Shown piece by piece: positions 9,769 to 18,781 of a DNA stretch of 64,000 bases (within the stretch, counting starts at the first letter, position 1; every line of letters begins with the position of its first letter). Source of the stretch: Tropicibacter sp. R16_0 (GTDB lineage Bacteria; Pseudomonadota; Alphaproteobacteria; Rhodobacterales; Rhodobacteraceae); assembly GCF_017743935.1 (NCBI RefSeq), contig NZ_JAGHRE010000004.1, positions 124,001 through 188,000 of the forward strand, given 5' to 3'. A model generated the notes under the pieces. That model was not told the DNA's origin and did not search any database. It worked only from the letters and a program-made list of their open reading frames with translations. The position numbers and the translations under genes were made by a program.

Positions 9769-10667
9769 TTCTCCAGGATGTAGCGGCTTGTCATCAAATC
9801 CAGATGAGCGCCGCCGCCGTTCTTGAACAGAGTAATCTCATCATTGTTGCTCGAGAAAGCCTTAAGATCATAATAATCCGCGATCAGATCGTCGCGGGTG
9901 ATCGTCCCTTGGGCCAGTGGGATCTTGATCTCGCCTATATGATCCACCGTGGTGTCAAAGCTGTCGACAAAGATCCGCGCCCGGCGCAGGGCGTTGTCAT
10001 CGGCCTCGCGCATGTCGGGGCGATAGGCGCCGATCAGGTTAAGGTGCTGGCCTGGACGCAGCCACTCTCCCTTGATCACCGGCTCGGTCGACATGGTTGC
10101 GCTGACGATGATGTCAGCGCGGTTGACGGCGTCTGCCAGGTCATCGGCCACATCGACGCCGTCCATCTGCTTGGCCAGCTCTTCGGCCTTGGCGCGGGTT
10201 CGGTTCCACAGGCGGATCTTGGCGTCGGGAAAGCCTTGACCAAAAGCCTCGCACAGGGATTGCCCCACCGTTCCTGCACCAACCACCAAAACCTCACGGC
10301 TATCCGGGTTGGCCAGTCGGAGCGCGCCCAGCAGGCTGTCACCGGCTGTTTTCCACTTGGTCACCAGGTGAAAGTCGATTAGTGCTGACAGGGTGCCGTC
10401 GCCATCATCAAACAGATTCACCGCCCCATTGATCATCGGGTTGCCTGCCTGCGGATTGCGCGGGAACACGGTGGCCGTTTTCACCGCCATCCCCAGCCCG
10501 TCGATCCAGGCCGCGCGCGACAGCAACGTGTCGGGATCGCGATAAAGAAATGTGTCACCGATTTCCGCCTTGGGCAGGGTGTGCCCATCAGCAAGGGCTT
10601 GGGTCAGTTCAATCCAATCTAGGTGTGCTTCGCCCTCGGCAAAGGGGATGTAGGTGATGGTGCTCAT
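9753..10667 (-). CDS. Ornithine cyclodeaminase / mu-crystallin family protein
   Basis: This 304-residue NAD(P)-binding enzyme has the dinucleotide motif VVGAGTVGQS, then NRTRAKAEELA and SATMSTEPV, in the order usual for ornithine cyclodeaminase, alanine dehydrogenase (archaeal type) and imine reductases of this family. The precise substrate cannot be given. Its ATG overlaps the stop of the HAD gene (ATGA), so translation is probably coupled. The bhcABC genes that accompany the related iminosuccinate reductase BhcD are not nearby. Confidence 0.85.
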   Translation of the reverse strand: MSTITYIPFAEGEAHLDWIELTQALADGHTLPKAEIGDTFLYRDPDTLLSRAAWIDGLGMAVKTATVFPRNPQAGNPMINGAVNLFDDGDGTLSALIDFHLVTKWKTAGDSLLGALRLANPDSREVLVVGAGTVGQSLCEAFGQGFPDAKIRLWNRTRAKAEELAKQMDGVDVADDLADAVNRADIIVSATMSTEPVIKGEWLRPGQHLNLIGAYRPDMREADDNALRRARIFVDSFDTTVDHIGEIKIPLAQGTITRDDLIADYYDLKAFSSNNDEITLFKNGGGAHLDLMTSRYILEKWPTQ

Positions 10668-11284
10668 ACTGCCTCACTTTCTGTCAACAGCCCCTCGGCC
10701 ACCAACCGCGTAGCCCACCCTTGGGGGCCATCAAACAGGTGGGTCTGCCAGCCGCGTGCCTGTGCGGCCTCGATATTGTCGATCCGGTCGTCCGCAAACA
10801 AGAGCGTTTCAGGTGCCAAGCCGCAGTCCTGCTCGACCGCCTGATAGATCGGCGCATGTGGTTTCACCATCTGCATCCGGCCCGACACATAGAGCTGGTC
10901 GAACTCGTTCAGAAACGGATAGACGGTGGTCGCATAGTCAAAGTTCTGCACGCCAAAGTTTGTCAGGGCAAAAACCGGGACCGCGCGTTTGCGCAAGGCA
11001 CGAAGCAACCGGACCGATTGTGGGATCTCAGGTGTCGCAAGCTCGATCCATTTGTCGTGCCACATGCGAATCTCGTCACGCCATTCGGGGTACTTCTCCG
11101 CCCATTCATATATGGTGTCCGTGAAATGGTGGCCCTGATCCACAAGGTCGTTCATCCCGTGCAGATCAACTTCGGCAAACATGGCGCGGCGGCGGTCTTC
11201 ACCAATGACCCGGTCATAGTACCGTTCGGGTTGCCATTCGATCAGCACATTGCCGATATCGAAAATCACTGCGTTGATGGTCAC
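10664..11284 (-). CDS. HAD family hydrolase (subfamily IA)
   Basis: This 206-residue phosphatase-like protein has motif I FDIGNVL, motif II LTN, the lysine in MVKPHAPIY and motif IV FADDRIDN. It most resembles YihX-type sugar-phosphate phosphatases. The open frame extends to 11383, but the family start corresponds to the GTG at 11284 (reading MTINAVIFDIGN), which has AGGA nine bases upstream. It is the first gene of the HAD / cyclodeaminase / hydrolase operon. Confidence 0.88.
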   Translation of the reverse strand: MTINAVIFDIGNVLIEWQPERYYDRVIGEDRRRAMFAEVDLHGMNDLVDQGHHFTDTIYEWAEKYPEWRDEIRMWHDKWIELATPEIPQSVRLLRALRKRAVPVFALTNFGVQNFDYATTVYPFLNEFDQLYVSGRMQMVKPHAPIYQAVEQDCGLAPETLLFADDRIDNIEAAQARGWQTHLFDGPQGWATRLVAEGLLTESEAV

Positions 11285-11390
11285 GTATTGGGGTCCTGTT
11301 TTTTCGAAAACGGCGGCCAAAGAATGCCGTTCTTGGCGCCGACTGAACCAAGACGGGTGCAGATGATCAACCCAAGATATCAAAAAAGCG

Positions 11391-11468
11391 AGACCGCACC
11401 GCCAACGGCGGTGCCCGGCCCAACGGGAAGGGTAGCATCTGTGATGCTGCTCTGACGGGCGGGAGCTC
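11391..11468. repeat. Intergenic repeat family 1, copy C (inverted)
   Basis: Read on the minus strand it carries GGGAGCTCCCGCCCGTC, an inner hairpin (GCATC..GATGC), TTCCCGTTGGGCC and a terminal hairpin CACCGCC/GGCGGTG (11397-11413). It is the inverted relative of the copies at 8655 and 15290 and fills most of the gap between two minus-strand operons. Confidence 0.65.
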
Positions 11469-11473
11469 CCCGA

Positions 11474-11926
11474 TTATCTGCGGGCCGCTCTCAATTCGCG
11501 CTCCAACGCATCCAGAAAGCGCGAGCGGTCGGCTTTGGTGAACCCTTTACCGCTGCCGCCCGCGCCCAAAGGGTTTGCGGCGCGCAGGTCGGCCATCAGA
11601 TCGCGCATTGCCAATTGTTGGCCGATGTTGGCCTGGGTAAAGACCTCGCCGTTGTGGCGCAGCACCCGCGCACCGGCTTCGATGCATTTGGCGGCCAGCG
11701 GGATGTCCCCGGTCACCACCACGTCGCCCGGGCCACAGCGATCTGCGATCCACATGTCAGCCACATCCGCGCCCTCGGCCACGATGACAGTCTCGACCAG
11801 CGGGTTCTGCGATGGCCGCAACCCGCCGTTCGACACGATGTACATCGTGACCCGATGCCGGGTCGCGACTTTCTCCGCCTCGGCCTTGACCGGGCAGGCA
11901 TCAGCATCGATGTAGAGCGCGGTCAC
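11474..11926 (-). CDS. YaiI/YqxD family protein (DUF188)
   Basis: The 150-residue protein starts [18 protein letters not shown], the hallmark of the YaiI/YqxD family (a PIN-like fold), and contains [20 protein letters not shown]. The molecular role is not established. Its ATG overlaps the sthA stop by 4 bp, so it closes the fghA-sthA operon. Confidence 0.92.
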   Translation of the reverse strand: MTALYIDADACPVKAEAEKVATRHRVTMYIVSNGGLRPSQNPLVETVIVAEGADVADMWIADRCGPGDVVVTGDIPLAAKCIEAGARVLRHNGEVFTQANIGQQLAMRDLMADLRAANPLGAGGSGKGFTKADRSRFLDALERELRAARR

Positions 11927-13374
11927 GTCTCCGCTTTCTTGTCTTTGGCTTTTGGTGAACGCTTGACCTTGAACTCTTCAGGGATAGGCATCCGGTTGAA
12001 GGCATCAAGCCCCGCGACCTTATAGGCCTCGGCCAAAGTCGGGTAGTTAAAGGTGTTCTGGACAAAATAATCCACGGTTCCCTTCAGGTTCATCACCGCC
12101 TGCCCGATGTGGATCAACTCCGTCGCGCCTTCGCCAACGATCTGGACCCCCAGAACGCGCCGTGTCTTGAGGCTGAGGAGCATTTTCAGCATCCCGTGTT
12201 CCAGCCCCATGATGTGCCCACGCGAGGTTTCGCGGAACCGGCCCACGCCCACCTCATAAGGAATGCCGCGTTCTTTCAGTTCTTCTTCGGACATGCCGCA
12301 GGTGGACATCTCGGGCACCGAATAGATGCCGTAAGGATACCAGGGGCTTTCCGGAAGCGTTGGCGTTTCCAGGGCATGACAGGCGGCTACGCGCCCCTGC
12401 TGCAGCGAGGTCGAAGCCAATGAGGGGTGCCCAATCACATCGCCGGTGGCATAGATGTGCGGCACGGACGTCTGATAGGTCTTGCGATTCACTTCGATGC
12501 GGCCGCGATGGTCCGTTTCCAGCCCGATTGCATCCAGGTTCAGCGCATCTGTGGCCCCCATGCGACCGGCCGCAAAAAGTAGCATTTCGCCACGCACGTG
12601 CCGCCCGTTTTCAAGGCTGACCTCGACATGGGTTCCTGCGTCTTCGATCTTTTCAACCGGGGATCCAAGGCGCAGATCGACACCGTTTTCCCGGATCTGA
12701 TGCGTGAACTCGTGGATCAATGTCCGATCAATGAAGTCCAGGAAACTGTCGCGCGGTTCGATCAGGGTCACGCGCACATCAAGCGCCGAGAACATGGTGG
12801 CATATTCCACCCCGATCACGCCGGCACCAATCACCACCAACGAGCGCGGGATTTCTTCCATCTCAAGGAAATGATCGCCATCGACCACGGTCTTACCGTT
12901 GAAGGGCACATAGTCCGGGCGGTACGTCTTGGTGCCCGTCGCGATCAGAAATTTAGCGGCGGTCAGGCGTGTGGTTTCACCCGCTTCGGTGGCCACTTCA
13001 ACCTCGTTCGGACCAACGAATCTGGCCCGCCCGTTCAGCGTGTCGACGTGGTTGCGGTTGAACTGATGTTCCAGCACGTCGACCTCGTGATCGAGGGTCA
13101 TGTGCAGGCGCGCCTTCAGGTCTTCGGCGTGTATCTCATCCTTGACCCGGTACGAGCGGCCGTAAAAGCTACGCTCGCGCCAGCCGGACAGGTTCAGCAC
13201 CGTCTCTCGCAGGGTCTTGGACGGGATTGTGCCGGTGTGGACAGAGACGCCGCCCAACCGGTCCTTGCGGTCGATCACCAGCACCCGGCGTTTCAGTTTG
13301 CCAGCCTGGATCGCGGCAGCCCGGCCTGATGGGCCGGACCCGATGATGATCAGATCATAGTCGAACTCAGCCAC
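11923..13374 (-). CDS. sthA: Si-specific (soluble) pyridine nucleotide transhydrogenase
   Basis: This 483-residue flavoprotein moves reducing equivalents between NADPH and NADH. It has the FAD-binding [10 protein letters not shown], the NAD(P)-binding [10 protein letters not shown] and FAD-contacting YATGDVIG. The redox-active cysteine pair of dihydrolipoamide dehydrogenase is replaced ([11 protein letters not shown]), as expected for soluble transhydrogenases. It lies 3 bp after fghA and overlaps the YaiI gene. Confidence 0.93.
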   Translation of the reverse strand: MAEFDYDLIIIGSGPSGRAAAIQAGKLKRRVLVIDRKDRLGGVSVHTGTIPSKTLRETVLNLSGWRERSFYGRSYRVKDEIHAEDLKARLHMTLDHEVDVLEHQFNRNHVDTLNGRARFVGPNEVEVATEAGETTRLTAAKFLIATGTKTYRPDYVPFNGKTVVDGDHFLEMEEIPRSLVVIGAGVIGVEYATMFSALDVRVTLIEPRDSFLDFIDRTLIHEFTHQIRENGVDLRLGSPVEKIEDAGTHVEVSLENGRHVRGEMLLFAAGRMGATDALNLDAIGLETDHRGRIEVNRKTYQTSVPHIYATGDVIGHPSLASTSLQQGRVAACHALETPTLPESPWYPYGIYSVPEMSTCGMSEEELKERGIPYEVGVGRFRETSRGHIMGLEHGMLKMLLSLKTRRVLGVQIVGEGATELIHIGQAVMNLKGTVDYFVQNTFNYPTLAEAYKVAGLDAFNRMPIPEEFKVKRSPKAKDKKAET

Positions 13375-13377
13375 GGA

Positions 13378-14211
13378 TCAGGACCCGTAGAGTGCTTCGG
13401 CGTGGAAGATCACGTGATCCTCCATGAAGGTCGAGACAAAGAAATAGCTGTGGTCATAGCCGGGCTGCAGGCGCACGGTCGCTTGCTGGCGGCGCGCGGC
13501 GATGGCGATCGACAACGCTTCGGGGCGCAGCAGGTCGATAAATTGGTCGCTTGTGCCGGTGTCGATCAGGATAGGCCCGTCAAAACCTGTCTCGGCCATC
13601 ATCAAAGAGGCGTCATGCTTGGCCCACAGCGCCTCGTCATCGCCCAGGTAGGCCGACAATTGCTTGCGGCCCCAGTCCGCACCCGTCGGGTTTGAGATCG
13701 GTGCAAAGGCCGAGACCGAGCGGAAACGGCCCGGCAGGTTCATGGCCAGCGTCAGTGCCCCGTGACCACCCATGGAGTGGCCGGTGATTCCTTGGCGGTC
13801 CGCGTCGATGGGGAAGTTTTCGGTGACCAGCGCAGGCAGTTCTTCGGCGATGTAGTCCCACATGTTGAAATGCGGCGCCCAAGGCTCTTGCGTGGCGTTG
13901 ACGTAGAAGCCCGCACCCTGGCCCAGATCATAATCTTCGTGATCGGCTACACCTTCGCCGCGCGGCGACGTGTCGGGGAAGACCAGCGCTATGCCATGCT
14001 CGGCGGCCCAGGCCTGTGCGCCCGCTTTGGTCATGGCGTTTTCATGAGTGCAGGTCAGGCCGGACAGATACCACAGCACCGGCACCGGTCCATCCTTGGC
14101 CTCAGCCGGAAGGAACAGGCCAAAGGTCATGTCACATTTGCACGCGTCCGAGGCGTGACGGTACACGCCCTGCGTGCCACCAAAGCAGGCGTTTTCGGAA
14201 AGGGTTTCCAT
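13378..14211 (-). CDS. fghA: S-formylglutathione hydrolase
   Basis: This enzyme hydrolyses S-formylglutathione to formate and glutathione, the second step of glutathione-dependent formaldehyde oxidation. The esterase-D fold has the nucleophile motif GHSMGGHGA, and the sequence LSGLTCTHEN is typical. The ATG at 14211 (METLSENACFGG) fits homologues and has AAAGGACC six bases upstream; the frame extends to 14244. The partner dehydrogenase is on the same strand about 3.3 kb upstream in transcription order (17541-18653). Confidence 0.94.
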   Translation of the reverse strand: METLSENACFGGTQGVYRHASDACKCDMTFGLFLPAEAKDGPVPVLWYLSGLTCTHENAMTKAGAQAWAAEHGIALVFPDTSPRGEGVADHEDYDLGQGAGFYVNATQEPWAPHFNMWDYIAEELPALVTENFPIDADRQGITGHSMGGHGALTLAMNLPGRFRSVSAFAPISNPTGADWGRKQLSAYLGDDEALWAKHDASLMMAETGFDGPILIDTGTSDQFIDLLRPEALSIAIAARRQQATVRLQPGYDHSYFFVSTFMEDHVIFHAEALYGS

Positions 14212-14304
14212 GGCTGTGGTCCTTTGCATTGTCGGTTGCCCCATCGCTAACGGGCGAAGGCTGTTGCGTCCAGTGGGCGATACGGGATTTTGTTCAAGCT
14301 TAGC

Positions 14305-15240
14305 TTATGGTGTGCCCAACCAGGCTATGAAGAGCGGCACCGAGAGGATGCTGAGCGACGTGGACACCAGTATGGCAGCCGAGGCGCGATGTGGTGCGAC
14401 ACCATAGTGCGCGGCGAGCATGTAGACGTTGCCTGCCACCGGCAGCGCGGCGGCGGCGATCGCCACGGACATTGAAAACTGCGTCGTTGGGAACAGGAAG
14501 AAGAGCGACAGGGCCACCAGAACCGGGTGAATGGCCAGTTTGCACAGGCTGAGCCAACCAGCGATGTGAATGCGTTCGGCAGATTTGCTGGCCAGGGATG
14601 CGCCGATGGCAAAGAGCGCGCCGGGTGTTGCGGCCCCGCCGAGAATGACGAGGAAGTCATTGAGTGGTGCGGGGATCGGAACGCGGAACGCGGACCAGAG
14701 CAGACCCGCGGTGATCGAGACGATCATGGGGTTGCGCAAGAGCCCGGCGCCAATCAGTCGAAAGGTCGTCAGCGTGAGCTTTCCGTCGCGGCCGCCGTTG
14801 ATCAGAATGACGATCAGAGAGGAAAACACCACCAGATCGACCGAGAGAACCAACATCACGGGGCCTATTGCGGCCTCGCCAAACAGGACTGCAAGCATCG
14901 GCAGGCCCAGGAAACCCACGTTGCCGATCGCGGCGCATTGTGCCTCGACCGCGGCCGTGGGGATGTCGAGCCCGCGCAAGTAGGCCACGAGAGTTGCAAT
15001 CGCGTAGACGCCAAGCGTGCCGACCAAGTAGCCCGCAATCAGCTGTGCGTCGAAGATGTCCGAGAAAGGCAGGTTGGCGGCAAAGCGGAACAGCATCGCC
15101 GAGAGGGCAAAGAAGAAAACGAACTTGGTGAGATAGGCGGTCGCCTCTTCGGTGAAAAACCGCGTGCGCCCGGCCCAGTAGCCCAGGCCGATGATCACGA
15201 AGAAGGGAAGGGTGCGCAGGAAAATTTCGCCCATGCGCAA
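14305..15240 (-). CDS. AEC family transporter (auxin efflux carrier-like)
   Basis: This 311-residue, highly hydrophobic protein has two repeats of about five membrane segments, with GNVGFLGLPML in the first half and AGNVYMLAAHYG in the second, as in bacterial AEC permeases for dicarboxylates or similar anions. The substrate is unknown. It sits 93 bp before fghA on the same strand and may share its transcript. Confidence 0.88.
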   Translation of the reverse strand: MRMGEIFLRTLPFFVIIGLGYWAGRTRFFTEEATAYLTKFVFFFALSAMLFRFAANLPFSDIFDAQLIAGYLVGTLGVYAIATLVAYLRGLDIPTAAVEAQCAAIGNVGFLGLPMLAVLFGEAAIGPVMLVLSVDLVVFSSLIVILINGGRDGKLTLTTFRLIGAGLLRNPMIVSITAGLLWSAFRVPIPAPLNDFLVILGGAATPGALFAIGASLASKSAERIHIAGWLSLCKLAIHPVLVALSLFFLFPTTQFSMSVAIAAAALPVAGNVYMLAAHYGVAPHRASAAILVSTSLSILSVPLFIAWLGTP

Positions 15241-15289
15241 GTGCTAGCGGGTTCTGCGGAAATTGCAATGTTGCGTCGGGGCAGGGGGG

Positions 15290-15366
15290 GCTCCCGCCCG
15301 TCGTCGATGCCCCTTGCGGGACACCTCCTCCCGTTGGGCCGGGCGCCTCGCCTGCGGCGAGGCGCT
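15290..15366. repeat. Intergenic repeat family 1, copy B
   Basis: This copy shares GCTCCCGCCCGTCGTC, ATGCCCCTTGCGGGACA and CTCCTCCCGTTGGGCC with copy A at 8655 but ends in a different hairpin, GCGCCTCGCC/GGCGAGGCGC (15343-15365). It lies between the AEC gene and mbfA. The conserved left block next to exchanged terminal stems suggests a structural constraint. Confidence 0.75.
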
Positions 15367-15379
15367 GCACCTCAGAGCG

Positions 15380-16354
15380 CTAGCCGTTGCCAATGAGGAT
15401 GCCGGCGCCAAGCACCAGGGCCCCGCCAAGCACCACCTGGAAAGTGGCGCGAAAGAACGGGGTTTCCATGTATCTGTTCTGAATCCAGGCGATGGCCCAC
15501 AGCTCGACAAAGACAATAAGGATCGCCAGTGTGGTCGCGGTCCAGAACTCGGGGATCAGATAGGGCAGGGCGTGCCCCAACCCGCCGACCGTTGTCATCA
15601 CACCGGATGCAAACCCACGCTTGATTGGCGATCCGCGTCCCGAAAGTTCCCCATCGTCTGAGGCCGCTTCGGTGAACCCCATCGAGATCCCGGCCCCGAC
15701 CGAGGCCGCCACGCCCACCAGAAAGGTCGTCCAGGTGTCTTGCGTGGCAAATGCAGTCGCAAAGATCGGTGCCAGCGTCGACACGGAGCCATCCATCAGC
15801 CCAGCCAGACCGGGTTGAACCCAGGTCAGGATGAATTGCCGCTTGGCTTGGCTCTCTTCAGTGGCGCGGCTGTCATCATCCAGCAGTGTATCTTCCAGAT
15901 CGCTGGCTGTTGTCTGGTGTTGTGCTTCAGCGGCCGCCAGATCGCCAAGCAACTTGCGTGTCGCGCTGTCTTGCGTGCGTGCAGCGGCGGTCAGATAGAA
16001 CTGTTCTGCGGCGGATTCCATCGCCGCCGCTTCTGCACGGATCTTGTCAACGCTCATGTTTTCGATCAACCAGACCGGCCGTCGGGCATAGGCACCGGCA
16101 ACGTGTTCGCGCCTGATCAACGGGATAACCGAACCGAACCGCTGCTCGTGCAATGCGATGAGCGCCGCGCGGTGGTCGTCCTCTTCCCGGGCCATCCCGT
16201 CGAACATCTTGGCTGTGGTCGGAAAATCCGCGCGCAGGGTTTCTGCATACCCGCGATAGATGCGGGCATCATCCTCTTCCGAGGAAATCGCTAGGGCGAT
16301 GATCTCTTGCTCGGTCAGATCGCCGAACCGTTTACGATGAGAGAAAAAGCGCAT
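15380..16354 (-). CDS. mbfA: MbfA-type iron exporter (ferritin-like/erythrin domain fused to VIT1/CCC1 domain)
   Basis: The N-terminal ~165 residues are a ferritin-like four-helix domain with metal motifs ExxH at 58-61 (EDDH) and 143-146 (EAQH). The C-terminal half has about five membrane segments of the VIT1/CCC1 iron and manganese transporter family. This fusion matches MbfA, a membrane-bound ferritin that exports iron and protects against iron and peroxide stress in Agrobacterium and Bradyrhizobium. An Irr-type iron control element lies 12 bp before the start, which strengthens the call. It is divergent from a TetR gene. Confidence 0.9.
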   Translation of the reverse strand: MRFFSHRKRFGDLTEQEIIALAISSEEDDARIYRGYAETLRADFPTTAKMFDGMAREEDDHRAALIALHEQRFGSVIPLIRREHVAGAYARRPVWLIENMSVDKIRAEAAAMESAAEQFYLTAAARTQDSATRKLLGDLAAAEAQHQTTASDLEDTLLDDDSRATEESQAKRQFILTWVQPGLAGLMDGSVSTLAPIFATAFATQDTWTTFLVGVAASVGAGISMGFTEAASDDGELSGRGSPIKRGFASGVMTTVGGLGHALPYLIPEFWTATTLAILIVFVELWAIAWIQNRYMETPFFRATFQVVLGGALVLGAGILIGNG

Positions 16355-16365
16355 GTGTCACCTAG

Positions 16366-16382
16366 TTTAGAATAATTCTAAA
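16366..16382. promoter_or_regulatory. Iron control element (Irr box) upstream of mbfA
   Basis: TTTAGAATAATTCTAAA is a perfect 7+3+7 palindrome identical to the ICE consensus TTTAGAA-N3-TTCTAAA bound by Irr in Rhizobiales and Rhodobacterales. Its place directly before mbfA fits the known Irr control of mbfA. Confidence 0.85.
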
Positions 16383-16400
16383 TTACGCGTGAAACAATGA

Positions 16401-16453
16401 GTTTCAACCCCCTTCGTAATTTAGAATCGTTGAAACTGAACCGAACGGTTTAT
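16401..16453. promoter_or_regulatory. Candidate TetR operators
   Basis: Two symmetric motifs lie before the TetR gene: GTTTCAAC (16401-16408) / GTTGAAAC (16429-16436), and AACCGAACGGTT immediately downstream (from about 16439). A second half-ICE, TTTAGAA (16420-16426), lies between the arms of the first. Which protein binds here is inferred from position only. Confidence 0.4.
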
Positions 16454-16485
16454 AAATAGAGGCAGCTACGATCACAGGAGTCCCC

Positions 16486-17103
16486 ATGACCCAAGCCGCC
16501 ACAATCTTGCGCACCGGCCGCAAATTCGACCAGGTGCTGCGTGGCGCACGCGAAGTTTTCATGGCGGACGGCTTCGAAGGTGCCAGCGTTGACGAGATCG
16601 CGCGAGAGGCCGGCGTGTCCAAGGCGACGCTGTACAGCTATTTCCCCGACAAACGCTTGCTGTTCATGGAGGTCGCGCAGACCGAGTGCACGCTGATGTC
16701 GGAAAAGATCATGTCGATGATCGACGAGAGCCTGCCTGCGCGGGACGTATTGATGCTGACAGCGGTACAGGTGATCACGTTTTTGACGTCCGAGTTTGCC
16801 CAACAGGTGTTCCGCATTTGTGTGGCCGAGCGTGACCGCTTTCCCGAATTGGGTCGCGCCTTTTATGCGGCGGGCCCTGAAAACGGGCGGGAACGGATCA
16901 GCGAGTACCTTGAAAAGGCCGTCGATGCCGGAGAGCTCAAGATCGACAACATTCCGATGGCGGCCGAGCAGTTTTCCGAGCTTTGCAAGGTGAAGCTTTG
17001 GACCCGCGCGGTTTTTGGCATCCAGAACCAGTTTACCGAGGCTGAAATACATGAGGTCGCGGGTCACGCGGTGGACATGTTCTTGGCGCGGTATGGGGCC
17101 TAG
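16486..17103 (+). CDS. TetR/AcrR family transcriptional regulator
   Basis: The 205-residue protein has an N-terminal helix-turn-helix at residues ~33-54 (ASVDEIAREAGVSKATLYSYF) and a C-terminal ligand domain resembling TetR_C members near AcrR. It is divergent from mbfA, with symmetric candidate operators in the shared 131 bp region, so it may regulate itself, mbfA or both. The ligand is unknown. The ATG has AGGAGT upstream. Confidence 0.9.
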   Translation: MTQAATILRTGRKFDQVLRGAREVFMADGFEGASVDEIAREAGVSKATLYSYFPDKRLLFMEVAQTECTLMSEKIMSMIDESLPARDVLMLTAVQVITFLTSEFAQQVFRICVAERDRFPELGRAFYAAGPENGRERISEYLEKAVDAGELKIDNIPMAAEQFSELCKVKLWTRAVFGIQNQFTEAEIHEVAGHAVDMFLARYGA

Positions 17104-17118
17104 GGACTGCAAGGCCCC

Positions 17119-17436
17119 TTACATTCGGTCGAGACAAGCCAGTTGCACCAGCCGGGCCACTTGTTGCACCTCGGCCTCATCCTTGAACTCCACCCCAATC
17201 CAGCGGGAGTTTTGTGACCGTTTGGGATGAATGCGGGCCGAGACCTCGCGCGACAGTGACTCTTGTCGGATGATCTTGGGCGAAAGGCGCAGGTCCAGAA
17301 TTTCATCCCCGTGGAAATGTGCGACCTCCTTTCCATGATAGTTCAGACAGATGAGATCGGTGTCCTTCCACCGGTCGATGGTCAGGCCAGGAATTTGGGC
17401 CAGCTGCTGTTCCAGTGCGCGGCGTAGTGGAGTCAT
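17119..17436 (-). CDS. DUF5519 'luciferase-domain' small protein
   Basis: The 105-residue protein has the HFHGDEILDLRLSP core and a conserved C-terminal stretch (RSQNSRWIGVEF), similar to the family labelled luciferase/DUF5519. There is no reason to expect light production; the label comes from a domain of fungal luciferase. The function is unknown. It lies alone between the convergent TetR gene and the terminator of the formaldehyde dehydrogenase gene. Confidence 0.7.
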   Translation of the reverse strand: MTPLRRALEQQLAQIPGLTIDRWKDTDLICLNYHGKEVAHFHGDEILDLRLSPKIIRQESLSREVSARIHPKRSQNSRWIGVEFKDEAEVQQVARLVQLACLDRM

Positions 17437-17486
17437 GGTGCCCTCCTTCCGGTCAAGCTAGTCCAAAGACAATGCACATCCGACAC

Positions 17487-17515
17487 AAAAAAGGAGGCCC
17501 GTTTCCGAGCCTCCT
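17487..17515 (-). terminator. Rho-independent terminator of the formaldehyde dehydrogenase gene
   Basis: On the minus strand the stem AGGAGGC/GCCTCCT with a 10-base loop (17492-17515) is followed by six T (17487-17492), 26 bp after the stop codon. This is the clearest intrinsic terminator in the window. Confidence 0.9.
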
Positions 17516-17540
17516 GAATAAACCTCACGCGGTCGTTTGA

Positions 17541-18653
17541 TCAGTACAGAACAACCGAACGGATCGACTCGCCTGCGTGCATCAGGTCAAAGCCCTTGTT
17601 GATGTCGTCCAGACCCATGGTGTGGGTGATCATCGGGTCGATCTCGATTTTGCCTTCCATGTACCAGTCAACGATCTTGGGTACATCGGTCCGACCACGA
17701 GCGCCACCGAATGCGGTGCCACGCCAAGACCGGCCTGTGACGAGCTGGAACGGACGGGTCGAGATTTCGGCACCAGCAGGTGCCACACCGATGATGATCG
17801 ATTCACCCCAGCCCTTGTGGGCCGATTCCAGCGCGTCGCGCATCACGCTGACGTTGCCGGTGGCGTCGAACGTGTAATCCGCGCCGCCCTTGGTCAGGTT
17901 GACCAGATAGGGAACCAGATCGCCTTCGACTTCTTTGGGGTTCACGAAATCGGTCATGCCGAACTTGGTCGCCATTTCGACCTTGGACGGATTCAGGTCG
18001 ACACCGACGATCTGATCGGCCCCAGCCAGGCGCAAGCCTTGGATCACGTTCAGGCCGATGCCACCCAGACCGAACACGATGGCGCGGCTGCCGATCTCGA
18101 CCTTTGCGGTGTTCAGCACGGCGCCGATGCCGGTGGTGACGCCGCAGCCGATGTAGCAGATTTTGTCAAATGGCGCGTCCTCACGCACCTTGGCCAACGC
18201 GATCTCGGGCAGAACCGTGTGGTTCGAAAAGGTCGAGCAGCCCATGTAGTGCAGGATCGGATCACCATCGAGCGTCGAGAACCGCGAGGTGCCGTCGGGC
18301 ATCAGGCCCTGGCCTTGGGTTTCGCGGATGGCCTGGCACAGGTTGGTTTTGGGGTGCAGGCAGTATTCGCACTCGCGGCATTCCGGGGTATAGAGCGGGA
18401 TGACGTGATCGCCAGGCTTGAGCGAGGTGACGCCAGGGCCAACTTCGACAACGACGCCTGCGCCTTCGTGGCCCAGGATCGCGGGGAACAGCCCCTCTGG
18501 GTCGGCACCGGACAGGGTGAACTCATCGGTGTGGCAAATGCCAGTGGCCTTGATTTCGACCAGAACCTCGCCCGCTTTGGGGCCTTCGAGGTTTACGTCC
18601 ATGATTTCGAGCGGTTTACCGGCCTGAACGGCGACGGCGGCGCGGGTACGCAT
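17541..18653 (-). CDS. S-(hydroxymethyl)glutathione dehydrogenase / class III alcohol dehydrogenase
   Basis: This 370-residue zinc dehydrogenase (often named adhC, flhA or frmA) oxidises S-hydroxymethylglutathione to S-formylglutathione with NAD. The catalytic zinc region [12 protein letters not shown] and GHEGAG, and the structural zinc cysteines [16 protein letters not shown], are intact, and the NAD motif is [12 protein letters not shown]. Together with fghA (13378-14211) it completes formaldehyde oxidation to formate. It appears monocistronic, with a strong terminator. Confidence 0.96.
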   Translation of the reverse strand: MRTRAAVAVQAGKPLEIMDVNLEGPKAGEVLVEIKATGICHTDEFTLSGADPEGLFPAILGHEGAGVVVEVGPGVTSLKPGDHVIPLYTPECRECEYCLHPKTNLCQAIRETQGQGLMPDGTSRFSTLDGDPILHYMGCSTFSNHTVLPEIALAKVREDAPFDKICYIGCGVTTGIGAVLNTAKVEIGSRAIVFGLGGIGLNVIQGLRLAGADQIVGVDLNPSKVEMATKFGMTDFVNPKEVEGDLVPYLVNLTKGGADYTFDATGNVSVMRDALESAHKGWGESIIIGVAPAGAEISTRPFQLVTGRSWRGTAFGGARGRTDVPKIVDWYMEGKIEIDPMITHTMGLDDINKGFDLMHAGESIRSVVLY

Positions 18654-18781
18654 GCTGTAATCTCCCTGCTAGTGTTCTTTTGACCCTGCGTTAATCTGCG
18701 GGTGTTTTCAACTGTCGTTTCGTGCCAAGGTTCCAGACAAAAGAACCCGACATTACCGACATTTATATAATGGGAGCGCCA

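Noticed and set aside
17119-17436. Light-emitting luciferase
   Set aside because: The domain label is historical; the protein is only 105 residues and lacks the lux-type fold and partners.
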